Shown: one piece after another, positions 1 through 10,469 of the stretch | Numbering within the stretch: position 1 is the first letter of the stretch | Layout: each line of letters starts with the position of its first letter | NCBI GenBank assembly: GCA_033398695.1 | Contig: CM065809.1 | Location: forward strand, 170,862,501 to 170,926,500 | Length of the DNA stretch: 64,000 bases | Source of the DNA: Orobanche coerulescens | Taxonomy: Eukaryota > Streptophyta > Magnoliopsida > Lamiales > Orobanchaceae | Direction: 5' to 3' | Notes under the pieces: generated by a model | The model's input: the letters and a program-made list of their open reading frames with translations, nothing else | Databases searched by the model: none | What the model was told of the DNA's origin: nothing | Position numbers and translations under genes: made by a program

Positions 1-339
1 TTGGTTTCTTTTTCATTGTCTGATGATAAAACCCATTTTTCCTTTCTCTTTCTCTCTCATTGTTGACCTTGTTTTTTTCTTTCTTCTTAGAGAGAGAGAG
101 AGTGGGGACCTAAACCAAAAGAGTTTTTGTGACATTGTTTTGTGGGGTACTTTTGCTTTGGTTCTCTGATTGACTCTTTTGTCTTAGTTACACACTCGGG
201 CTGGGTTTTTCCTATAATTTTGACCATAAAATTTTTAAAAATAAATTAAATTATGATCCGATATTAGTATATTATAGGAGTCGATTTTTGCTGAAATATA
301 TTTTTTAAAATATTATGATTTTATAATTATAAAATTACA
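1..339. other. Unassigned flank
   Basis: No gene or element was recognised. The stretch has a pyrimidine-rich part, a short GA run near 91-102, and AT-rich DNA from about 220. It ends at the target duplication of the Mutator-like element that begins at 349. Confidence 0.5.
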
Positions 340-348
340 AATAATTAT

Positions 349-514
349 GAGTAGAGTGCACTTTGTATACCTGAACTTTACTCAAGACACCACTTGAAGT
401 ACTGAATTTTAATATCTATCACTTGCAATACTAAAAATTCAATTTACTTAAACTTCGTGTACTGTCGTCTATCTGCTACTAATTCTGTTAAAAGTTCAGG
501 GATAAAGCTGTCTT
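349..514 (+). repeat. Left terminal inverted repeat of the Pack-MULE
   Basis: This stretch is the reverse complement, with scattered differences, of 1456-1586 plus 2805-2839. The match runs from the outer gagtagagtgcac to the inner aaagctgtctt. Confidence 0.88.
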
Positions 515-592
515 TTTCCTCACAAAACTTTTCTAACCCTCCTTAGAGAAAGAGAGAGAGAGAGAGAGACCTTCTTATCATCGGTATATACA

Positions 593-1069
593 ATGACAAA
601 TGATCAAAAATCCTTATTTGATGCCTTTTATTGCAAAGAAGGGGAAGAACAAGAAGGAAAATGGGGACAAAGTGAAGAAGATGATGATGACGATAGTGAG
701 ATCACATTCACATCAAAGAAAAACCGTCTCGATGTAGAAAACAATACTAATATATTAGAGCAAGATTTATTCTGGGACGATGAAGAAGAGCTTCGGTCTG
801 TTCTCACTAAAGAGAGAGAAAATCGCATCCCGAAACTCGACGAGTCGGACTTATTTTCTCTCTCTAGACCGAGAGAAGAGTCGGTATGATGAATTTTGAG
901 AATCAATGCCCACTACGGGTTTTCACCCCAAACTGCCATTCTCGCGATCAATTATTCAGACAGGTTCCTGTTCGGCTTGTGTTATCAGAAGGAGAAGCGC
1001 ATGTCATGGATGATGCAGCTTGTTGTTGTTACTTGCCTCAACAATCGACGAGGATTGCGATGCAGCTGA
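593..1069 (+). pseudogene. Captured D-type cyclin (CYCD3-like) 5' fragment
   Basis: A D-type cyclin binds a cyclin-dependent kinase and drives the G1/S transition. This copy keeps the N-terminal half only. Seen: it starts MTNDQKSLFDAFYC, has an acidic stretch, then DLFWDDEEELRSVLTKE, the segment that precedes the cyclin box in plant CYCD3 proteins. After residue 98 come two adjacent stops (tgatga, 887-892), where the family usually has Glu-Trp. The same frame then continues ILRINAHYGFSPQTAILAIN and on to WMMQLVVV, the start of the cyclin box, before a stop at 1067-1069. No LxCxE motif is visible in this copy, and the rest of the cyclin box is missing. The leader just upstream has a GA run (548-568), probably captured 5' UTR. 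It sits between the Mutator-type TIRs, so I infer capture from a host gene. A functional cyclin is very unlikely; a short transcript or small RNAs are possible. Confidence 0.85.
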
Positions 1070-1455
1070 CGTGGACATAGGTCGCAATAGTTTGTTGGGT
1101 CGCAATGAGCAGCGCATGATTTTAACATTCATTACAATGGGACTAAAATAAATTAAAATTGTTTTCGGTTTGGATCACTCTTGTTGCTCCAGTTACTGAG
1201 AAATCAAAAGGCATCGCAGGCAAGGGGTTAGATCAATGATAAAAAAAGAAAAAAGAAAAAATCAGCTGACACAGAGTGTGTGAACTCACGAGGAAAATCA
1301 GGGATTGATATTAAGAGGATCGAAAATGGAAGAAACTTGTATCAATTTTTGAGGTGGAACAGCTGAACAATTGATTGAACCTGCACTGGTGATCACGAAA
1401 TAAGGGGCTCGCGAAAGGAAAAATCATTGTTTTTTAACAATAGTTTTTTTTTTTA
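1070..1455. other. Unassigned interior of the Pack-MULE
   Basis: No coding similarity was recognised between the cyclin fragment and the right TIR. An A-rich run lies at 1243-1261. It may be further captured DNA or original element sequence. Confidence 0.4.
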
Positions 1456-1586
1456 AAGACAGCTTTACCACTGAACTTTTAACAGAGTTAGTAACAGATA
1501 GACGGCAGTACACGAATTTTAAGTAAAGTAAATGTTCGGTATTGCAAGTGATAGATATTAAAATTCAGTATTTCAAGTGGTGTCTT
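1456..1586 (-). repeat. Right terminal inverted repeat, inner part
   Basis: Matches the inner left TIR in reverse complement, starting aagacagcttta and running to caagtggtgtctt. There the match stops because an LTR is inserted, and it resumes at 2805. Confidence 0.86.
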
Positions 1587-1588
1587 AT

Positions 1589-2798
1589 TGGTCCCTCCCG
1601 AGTATACTGGATACAGTATGTTTAAACAACAAACTGTATTGATTTTCTAATTTGGAGTGCGTAGCGGAAGTCTTAAAATAGTAAATTTGCTGTCGATACA
1701 GCAACTCGGTCTAATCTCCTGTTAGCTTGGTGCGTACAGGGTTTTGCAGTGTATACTTGTATAAATCACGGTTATGAAAACAGTAACGGCGATAGGTAAA
1801 TAACAGAGTATTTAAGTGGTTCGAGGTAAACCCCTCTACGTCCACTGGTCCTCCACACAGGAGTAAAATGTTTATTATAAATACTGCATACACAACTATG
1901 TATTTATAATCAAACCTATCCTTGTATCGTTCACACAGATTGATCTGAAGAATGTCGCTTTCAACCGCTTCACAGATTGGTTAAAGCTTCCTTCGACTTG
2001 CTTCTTCACACAGCCCAAAGCTTCGCCTTCTTATTCGTCCCACACAGTCGAATAACTTGTTGAGTTCACACAGAGCTCGGCTTTTACACAAGGTAAAAGG
2101 TAGGTAGCAGGTAACAGCAGCTTTGAATATGAAGTTCTTGAGCTGATGATGACTGTTCTTGATGTTGAGCACTGTATATCTCTTTGGATCTTAACTTGCA
2201 GAAAGCTTCTGGAGATATGTTTTGCTCTGATGTATATAATGATAGCTTCTTCACTTGGTAACTTCGGTGTTGTCATCTTCAACTCTCCTATGAGATATAT
2301 ATAGTCTTCTGAATAATATATCCGTTGAGATGGATCCGTTGGGTAAGATTCCGTGACAACTTGAATAGACCAGGATCCGGATATTACGGGATTTGAAGAT
2401 CTCTGACAGCTTCAGTATTTAAATACTTTATCCTTTCAGTATTTAAATACCTCTTTATCAAACGGTACTTGACTTTAGTGAATACTAAATATTCCTTTTC
2501 AAACGGTCTTCAGTCCTGTTCCGATGTGAATGCTGTATCCACTTGTGCTGTAGCCATATTGGAATAGTCAGGCGCTGTATGGAAGAGTGCTGTATTGAGG
2601 TTTTGAGACAGCTTCCATACTTGGCGCTTATTTAGATTTTGTTGCTGTATCTTGGTAGCTCGAGAGCTTGCTGTATGCTGGCGCTATCAGAAGGTCTTCG
2701 ATACAGGATTGCAACTTCAACCGGCTTTCGATACAGGGCTTGCTGTATCAAGCTTTGTTTGTTTGGCAATTATCAAAACAACATTATTTAACCCAACA
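1589..2798 (-). mobile_element. Probable copia-type solo LTR inserted in the right TIR
   Basis: Read on the minus strand it begins TGTTGGGTTAAATAATG and ends ...GGACCA, the TG...CA form of an LTR. The start is typical of copia LTRs. The TIR sequence tgtctt stands at 1581-1586 and again at 2799-2804, so the insertion is clear. Two extra bases (at, 1587-1588) lie between the left copy and the LTR, so the duplication is not perfectly clean. There is no internal coding region, hence solo LTR. The exact family is not known. Confidence 0.68.
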
Positions 2799-2804
2799 TG
2801 TCTT

Positions 2805-2839
2805 GAGTAAAATTCAGGTACACAAAGTGCACTTTGCTC
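2805..2839 (-). repeat. Right terminal inverted repeat, outer part
   Basis: Completes the right TIR after the inserted LTR (gagtaaaattcaggt to the end gcactttgctc). It is followed at once by the 9-bp target duplication aataattat. Confidence 0.86.
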
Positions 2840-2848
2840 AATAATTAT

Positions 2849-4930
2849 CGTCAAAATATTATCAGTTAATCTAAAAAATCAAATAAAAATCTTATAACTA
2901 AACCAAAGAAGTAGCAATTTAAATTAAAACAAACTCAAACATTTTAGTTATAGAAAATTGAGTAGTCAAAAGCAATACACAAGATGGAAAAATATTGTGT
3001 AGCACGGATTCTTCATATTAAGAATTTTAGTTAGTGTCGTACTTTTGTGTTGTAGCATATTTACATGTACATAAAAATGTTCCTACGGGATCACGTATCA
3101 TGTGTTTGTATCCACTTGTGGTGCAAATTTGATGCTTAATTTTATTCGTGCTTAAACACTGTTTAGATATTATAAATACACAGGTACTCATTTATTTAGA
3201 TAAATAAGAATAAGGATACTCATGCATTCGGTCTGTTCGAGTATCGATATACTTATAATATATGTACTTTCACCAATTTTTTATATATATAATGTGTAAG
3301 TATTATTGTATTCATGTGCTCGATCAAATGAGTGTACATGAGCACTCATGTAGTTATATAAACATAACCTGAATTAGCAATATGAATAGTGCAACACATT
3401 TAAATATGCTTTAAGTAAGAAAAAGCTTAAACAACATATACTCCCTCCATCCCATTCGAAATATTATATTTTATTCAAAAATTATCCTTTTAGAAGGTCT
3501 TTTTATATAGCTGGATGGTTCAATTTCACAATAATTTTATCACCAGTAAGTCAAATTAAATCCCCGCAATATGAGGAAACAAATATACCAGTAGGAGAGT
3601 ATAGGACGGACACATCCGCTCGTGTCCGATTTAAGACCAGACAGCCTGGCCAAAGCAAATGTTCATTATAGCTGACCAATCACCATCACCTAAAATGCTT
3701 AATACTGTTAGCCAGCTAGGTTTTTACCCATAAAATCAGGTGGACATTACTTATATTATATTGGTACTCTTCTCATCACAAATGGCAATATTTGGATAAA
3801 TATGATAGTTTATGTGGAGGATTGGAGGTAAGAGATGTATAAATTTTATAAGTATTGATAATATTGTATAGATTAAAAAGTAAAAATATTGATGGTGAAT
3901 ATATCGTGGAGATTAAGAATAAAAGTGTGATGGTTGGGTTAGCCCCGAGATATTTTAAATCGAGAATTGCGGAACTGATCTGAACCGTGTTGAAACCGAC
4001 GATTCGATTTGGTTCCTCCAAGCAAAATTTAATATTTTTTAAGCAGTTAGGTCCATTCATTTTATAGCGGCTCGATTTGTGGTTCCTGTAAAAATTTATA
4101 AGATAAATCGTAGGAACCGAAAAGAACCGAATGCACCAAAGAGACTGATGGATGTTATGAATTTAACTACGATTTTCAATAGACATTTTTATCAGAATTG
4201 CATCACCGAACCGATCTCAGCCGCATAGGAACTGAAGGAACTGAATAGAACCGCGTTGAAATCGAACGAAACTGCGACGAAATCGAACCAAGAACTGACT
4301 TGTACATATTTTTCAAGATCTCACGAAATTGAGGAACCGCTAGTTTTTTCGGTTTGGTTCGAGCACGGTTCCAACGAAAAAAACTTCTAAAACACAAACT
4401 GGCATTTTTTATCGTGGTTCGGTTCTAGTTCCTTTATTTTTTACAATGGAACAGATTTATCCCAGACCTAAGTTTGATGTGATTGGATATATTGAAAGAA
4501 ATGTATTACTTATAAAGGAACATATTTTTTGAGCAAAATGTAGCAATTCGAGCAGGACAGAGGAACATTATATTACTTCTACGTTCAACTAAATAAGATT
4601 TTGGGTTACTCTGTTCAACCCCAATTGGTTTGAGATGGAAACTCATACTTTAATATTATATCATAGCAGATCATTTTCTACACGTATGAGCCCAACGACC
4701 CACGGTAATTAGCCCTGAACCACCTGGGTCAAAGAGTCCATGTTATAAGTAACTCCAGCTACGCGTGTGGTTGCATGTTGAAGCATTAATCACACATTGG
4801 GTAAATACAAGCCTCACATTTAATATATAAATATTATCGATTACTTCTCTTATCACGAATTTGTTTTGAGATGAAGAACAAGACTTTAATATTGAAAATA
4901 GATATTTCTTCCGCCTAGCTCAAAACTTTA
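2849..4930. other. AT-rich DNA, no gene seen
   Basis: No coding region was recognised. A Stowaway-like left end (actccctccatccc) occurs at 3439-3452, but no matching right end was found. Between about 3950 and 4440 there are many aaccga/ggttcg words on both strands, as in decayed MITE-like repeats. A second, similar region lies at 29520-29710. Confidence 0.4.
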
Positions 4931-4934
4931 TACT

Positions 4935-5139
4935 TACTCCATCTTTTATATCCTTAGAAGCCTTACGTTTATCAACTTTATATAATCACTTTTTATTTTT
5001 AATTTCTAACATACCCTCATAATCAATACTTTAAGTTTAATCTTATCGCACATTAACTATCATTACTTACATCAGTTATTACCTAAAATACACCAAATAT
5101 ACACTATCTATTAACTTTCGATGGAATAGGGAGAATACC
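4935..5139. mobile_element. Degenerate Stowaway-like MITE
   Basis: The left end (cttactccatcttttatatcc) and the right end (gatggaatagggagaata) are roughly complementary and resemble Stowaway termini. A diverged relative of its right half appears at about 5340-5480, sharing caccaaatatacacyatctat. Both are decayed, and the exact ends are uncertain. Confidence 0.35.
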
Positions 5140-5524
5140 TTATAAGTTACTAACATTAGAAAATATCATTATCAGATGTTCTCATATGACCGTAACTTTT
5201 TCTATGTAAAAGGGAGGATTCTTCCCCAAGTTTTTGTCCGAACAAATTATTTATCAAGTTTAAACTCTCTCAAAATGTGTCTTTTTAGTGAATAGTGAGT
5301 TTATGTATATCACGTTTGACAAACAAATGAAACAATCGATTTTTACTTTTTTTAATCTATACCACACATTTATGATCGATACTTTTTGCTTTTTAATCTC
5401 CATCAAATACTTATCATCATTATTTTATTTATATCAATTATTAATTAAAATATATCAAATATACACCATCTATCAATCTTTGGCCGAGACCGAGGGGTCT
5501 AATTTTAATACATACTTCATAAAT

Positions 5525-5750
5525 TAAATTTTTGAAGATTTGACTTTATATATTGATAATTTCTAAGTTTGGTAAGAATTAATCTCAAATATAATGATAA
5601 AATATTTAACAAAATTATATTATGAAACTTCACCATCTAAAGTTTCATAATATAATTTTGTTAAATATTTTATCATTATAGTTTGAGATTAATTTATAAT
5701 CAACCAAAATTATCAATTATATAAATCAAAATTCTCATGTATAATTTTAC
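5525..5750. repeat. Long hairpin (foldback MITE-like)
   Basis: Inner arms 5579-5630 and 5640-5693 are nearly perfect reverse complements around a 9-base loop (caccatcta). The complementarity continues outward with mismatches to about 5525 and 5750. A transcript would form one long stem. No coding sequence is present. The ends do not show a clear target duplication, so the element class is open. Confidence 0.75.
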
Positions 5751-6193
5751 AGAGGAGTAATAATAACTAACTTTATAATAGAAAATCATGTCTCCCTTGT
5801 AAAAATGAATTGTTGTTTTTACCAAATTTATCACACTGTCTGTCCCACAGTCAAAATTAATTACTCCTATCTCTACTCATTGCACACTCAATGATATTAA
5901 AATCTACACTCACACTCATACCAGGTGAAAAACATCAGGAGTGCTGAAATTTGACAATTACCCTGCATGCTACTCCGCATTAGCCAGAAAGTATTTCTAC
6001 TTTTGCCCCCATTCTGGTTGCCAATCTGCTGGAATTTGCAGGTGTTTGTTATATTACACGAAAATTTTTGGTATATCTCGTAATATGATGTACGGTGCAA
6101 ATTATATATCACTTGTAATTATTAATATAATCACAATTGGTGTATAGTATAATCACAACTGTATATAATATAATTACAGTAGAAATATGACGT

Positions 6194-6901
6194 CAGGGCC
6201 GTCTCAATCAATTGAGAGACCCTGTTCAAATCTTAAAAATATCACCCTACTTTTATCAAATTTGGCACCTCAGTGACGGAGTTTTACAAAAAAATTCGGG
6301 GGACCAAAATTGTCAGCAAATACTGACAATAATTAAAGATAAAAAGAAGTAAATATTAATTAAAAAATGCTATAACTACAAACAAAACTAAATTTCTAAA
6401 AAAACTATTTTAATCCATCAATAGAAATTCGGTTAAGAACTCAAAATCACAATATTCTTAAAAAATAAAGGTAAATTTAATTAATTTTGGTTTTAAAATG
6501 CTAGACTTATTTTTGAAAATTTTCAAATATTTTTTCAATTTTTTGGCTGAAAATAATATATTTTTTAGTTAAATACATTTCAAAAGTAATATAATATAAT
6601 TTTAATTTAATCAGGTTTTCGTAATGTTATAAAAAAACACTTGTCCTAAACAAAATAAAAAATAAGTCAATAGAAAAGAAATTACATTAACAAACCAAAA
6701 AAAGGAAAATAATTAAATGTGGCATGTGGAGATCGAACCAGCTTCCAGTGCACTCACCACTGTGCCATGCCGAAAACTTTAAATATAATTACAAACATCT
6801 ATATATAAGGGTTTCGTTATTATTTGTGGCCCTAAAAAAACTAACATTGGGTCTGGGCCCTGTGCAGTAGCACAGCTTGCACAGACCCATGGACGGCCCT
6901 G
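6194..6901. mobile_element. Non-autonomous hAT element
   Basis: The terminal inverted repeats are CAGGGCCGTC on the left and, at the right end, its complement as gGACGGCCCTG. Target duplications of 8 bp are tatgacgt (6186-6193) and tatgacgc (6902-6909), with one mismatch. Known: an 8-bp duplication and CAGGG-type TIRs are typical of hAT elements. The 708-bp body is AT-rich, and no hAT transposase domain was seen, so an active partner would be needed for movement. It sits in short repeats of the form aatcacaa...tata that also occur at 6130-6180 and 6910-7085. Confidence 0.84.
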
Positions 6902-7088
6902 TATGACGCAACAATATAATCACAATCGATATATACTATAATCACAAATGATGTATCATGCAAGGTATATTATGTTGCACGGTATATCATGTTCTGATTA
7001 TTAGCATAATCACAACTGGTGTATATTAGAATCACAATTCTATATAATATAATTACATCAAAAATATGACGTATCAACATAATCACAT

Positions 7089-8241
7089 TGTTGTTGCCCA
7101 AAATATCTATCCGAAGATTAAATACTGCTGGAAGACGGACAACAAACAAGGTTGCGGGAGCACTTCCGAGAGAAGGTAAATAAAACAAGATTTGCCGGGT
7201 TTGTTAGGCCCGGGCTTGAATGCTCTCGCGAGATGTTATTAATACGAATATTCGTGGATACAAGTATTAATGAGAGAAATCTAAATACAATGAGTGTAAA
7301 AAGACTCTGTTGATCCGGCTCTTGAGCGAAGCTAGGTGTTCTTCGTCCCGCCGATAATCTGCTGGATGAGATAGGCCGGGAGAAGTAAGACCGAAAGAAA
7401 GCTGTTGCCAAGAGTTGGAGATTAGCCAAGTGCAAGTATTGTTTCTGTATTGAGTGCTTGAATCGTGATATTGCTCCGGGAAAATACAAGTGCAGGCTGC
7501 CTTGTATATATAGAGGCTGAGAGGCCCTGTCCCCTAGTGGGCGATCGCCTTTCGGCATTTAATGCAATGGGGCGATCGTCCTAAGGGTCACGTGGGCTGC
7601 CTGCCAAAAGTCCAAAGCTACGGTGGTGGCGGTAGTGCGGTCAATGAGGATCGGCCACGCGTCCTAAGCTGCTTGTCACAGGAGGTCCCACTTTGCTACT
7701 TTCGGCGGACTTTGTCAGTAGGTGACAGGCTGTAGTCACATGTCTTGTCCGCCAACTCCTTTCGCAGGTCTGGGCCATGCTGGTAGGTGAGGTAGGTGAC
7801 AGGCTTGTCAGCGCCTTTTGTGGATCTGCAAGTGGGGTCAGCTTTGAGACTTGGTCTTTGCCGACTGGATGGTCATCGGTCGAGATCGATATGAGGCGAT
7901 CGTCTCTAGCTGATCATCCGAGGTCACCATCGGCCAGTCACTGAAGGTTGGAAATGGTCGGGCACCAAGGGTCGATCGGCAGATGCCCAGAGAGGATCGT
8001 TTGCTAGTCGATCGCCAGGAGTCGGTCGCCGAGTGCCGAGTGATGATCGTATCTGAGGTCGATCGCTCGGTACCGGGACTTGTCCTGGGACCTTCCTTTG
8101 GCCGATTTAGCTGGTCCGCTGGGTTGAGGCTCGGTCGCCTGGTCGCTGCTCGGCAGATCTGCCTTGTCTCCTCGGCGGCAAGTCGGTCGCTCGGCCTCGG
8201 AGGCGATCGCCGGTCGGAAGGTGTTAAATCTTGACACAACA
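7089..8241 (-). mobile_element. Solo LTR, TSD cacat
   Basis: The sequence runs tgttgttgcccaaa ... gacacaaca with a perfect 5-bp duplication cacat at 7084-7088 and 8242-8246. It has no internal region. A related copy lies at 50555-51518. Both share a block around ttgccgg.tttgtta and cttgaatgctctcgcgagatg, and both have a GC-rich end full of gatcgycgr words. The orientation of the parent element is inferred from weak cues only. The plus-strand reading frames in the GC-rich part are chance frames. Confidence 0.85.
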
Positions 8242-8246
8242 CACAT

Positions 8247-8990
8247 TTGGTATATAACATAATCACAAATTATATATCATGCAAGGTATATTATGTTGCA
8301 CGGTGTAATTTTTCGAAAATTATGCTGCGATGCTGCGGTGATTCAAAGAAACTACTACTTCACTTTAATAGGGGATAAAATTTTTTAAGTCGGAATTATA
8401 AAAATCTAGTGCCAAATGATATAACCTTATTCAGTTTGAATCACCTATTTTTTATAATAATGTTTTGTATGGTATGCACTAGACATACCATGAATATATC
8501 TGGATGAGATAAAAAATTATATTACAATCTCATCTATATTGAGTTTGGTCAAATAATTTAATTTGATTTAAATATTTTTGTTGGAGTAGTGTTATTTTAA
8601 TCTGATTACAATGTTGATCTACATTAAATTCAAATACTTTTGTATTTATCATCGAGTAAAAGTTACCAATTTTTATTTGCTTTTATGATTTTGCCCACAG
8701 GGCCTCAATATATATGTATAATTGTATTGGATTTTTTGGGGATGTAAGACACAAAAACATTATTTTATTACTTACATATTTGTGCTAAAATGAAAGAGAG
8801 ATGAATTAAGTACTTTTTAATATGTGGAATTTATATAATAACATAAGTAAAAGTTTTAAAAAATATATATTATTAAGAACAAAAATGAAATAACAAAAAT
8901 TACATAGGAATATATATTAAGTATTACGGTTGTGTATTTAATACTCCTCACTCGTACCATTTTGTCTGTACTATTTTTGAGAAACGATTG
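8247..8990. other. AT-rich DNA, no gene seen
   Basis: No recognisable coding or transposon sequence. The first 60 bases repeat the aatcacaa...catgcaaggtatattatg words seen before the solo LTR at 6900-6990, so the LTR lies inside this older repeat. Confidence 0.4.
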
Positions 8991-9758
8991 AGTGCAACAC
9001 CCCCAAAATTTACCGGATATTACTCAATTGAGTTTTATTTAGTATATTAAATAAAAAACCGAATGAGTGCAACACCTCAAAAATTTACCGGATATTAGAC
9101 GCCATGAATCTCTTGCGGGACCCACAAGGCTAATTTTAAGGAAAAATCTTGATCCCTTCATAAATAATTTTAAAAATCTCACATTTCAAACATCAAACAT
9201 ATTTAAGTGAAAGTCATAAATAAATAGACGTTCATGGTTTACATAATTACATGAATATTACAAATCGACAGTTTAACTTTATTCTCAAATGGAATCAACA
9301 TTCGTATAATCATGTCCAAACGTTTGTTCAAACTCGATCGGAACCCTCGAAATGTCCTGCACATATTCAACAAATTTACCTGACACGATGAATCGTGCCA
9401 GCCCAACCTGAGGTCCAACGGTGATAACTGATACCATAAAACTATAACACATATAGGGAAAAACCCATAAATACATAATCACATTCAAATCACCATTTAC
9501 ACATGTGCCAAATAATAATCACAAGCCTCCGAGATACACACAGTCGGGGAAAAAACATAGCGGGATACACATTGGTCCATTAACTAATTATATTAAGTTT
9601 AATTTCTCAATCACAAACCCCAGGATATACACTGCCGGAAAAATAAACGTAACGGTATACAAACTATCGGTATTCACAAAAGCATCACACTGGGATACAC
9701 ATTGCCGGCTCCATGGTCAACCTCAATCACATTTATCAAAGTTAAAATCACATAATAA
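8991..9758. repeat. Probable gypsy-LTR-derived repeat with short tandem units
   Basis: The segment gtgcaacacc.c.aaaatttaccggatatta occurs twice (about 8992-9029 and 9068-9101). It resembles the termini of the gypsy LTRs found further right. Between 9531 and 9707 the unit g.gatacacatt.ccgg recurs five times with loose spacing. CACTA element 1 is inserted here, and related sequence may continue at 17959. Family and boundaries are uncertain. Confidence 0.4.
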
Positions 9759-10469
9759 CAACACTACACCATAGATTGCATACAGCAACGTGTAAAATAC
9801 GTTGCAATATGCCCTAAATTCATTACAATAGGGACTATTGCAACGATTATGCAAAAATCAAGCGTGTCCTTTGCTCTGGTTGCCATAGGGCCCTTATGGC
9901 AACAAATTTGGTACCATATTGCAACGGCATATTATCGTTGCAAATATAGTATATGGCAACGATTTAACGGCTATAGCAACAGGTTTAACACCATTGCAAT
10001 ATATTGGACTACCTATGGCAACATTTTTTTGCAACGTTTTTTTTGTGTTAATTGTTGCAATACATGGACTCAGGCAACCCTAAGGCAACATATATATGCC
10101 CAATTGCAACGTATTTAGAATCAAATGCAATCTAATTTTATTAATGAATATGACATATATGGCAACATTTAAGCTTCTATTGCAACGCTAAATAAAAAAA
10201 CGGCATGGTCTTATTTCATAAACAACTACACCATAGAAATTGGTATATCATAACATCAATTAAACCAAGCGATTACTCTGTTCCAACATCAATACACAAA
10301 TCACTCAAACAAGTTGAGGAAAATTACCAAGTTCAAACAAAATAACTAAGTTCAAGAAAACGACCATGTTCAAGCAAAAATAACCAAGTTCAAGTGACAC
10401 AATCTAACTTAATAATACATATAGACCAAATTCATTGTTAAACATTATATAAACATGAGTCGTCATGGC

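Larger units (their letters stand above)
349..2839 (+). mobile_element. Pack-MULE-like TIR element with 9-bp target duplication
   Basis: Seen: long terminal inverted repeats, left 349-514 and right 1456-1586 continued at 2805-2839. The outermost bases are gagtagagtgcacttt on the left and the complementary ...gcactttgctc on the right. The 9-bp direct repeat aataattat flanks the element exactly (340-348 and 2840-2848). Known: 9-bp duplications and long TIRs are hallmarks of Mutator-like elements, and Pack-MULEs carry host gene pieces between their TIRs. Here the cargo is a D-type cyclin fragment (593-1069), and no transposase is present, so the element is non-autonomous. The right arm is split by an LTR insertion (1589-2798). 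Without it the element would be about 1.3 kb. The superfamily assignment rests on TSD length and TIR length, not on a database match. Confidence 0.85.

Noticed and set aside
3439..3600. Complete Stowaway MITE
   Set aside because: Only one Stowaway-like end (actccctccatccc) was found. The right end and a TA duplication are not convincing.
7838..8266. Overlapping frames on both strands (up to 142 codons)
   Set aside because: They fall in the GC-rich end of a solo LTR with repeated gatcg words. No protein family is recognisable.
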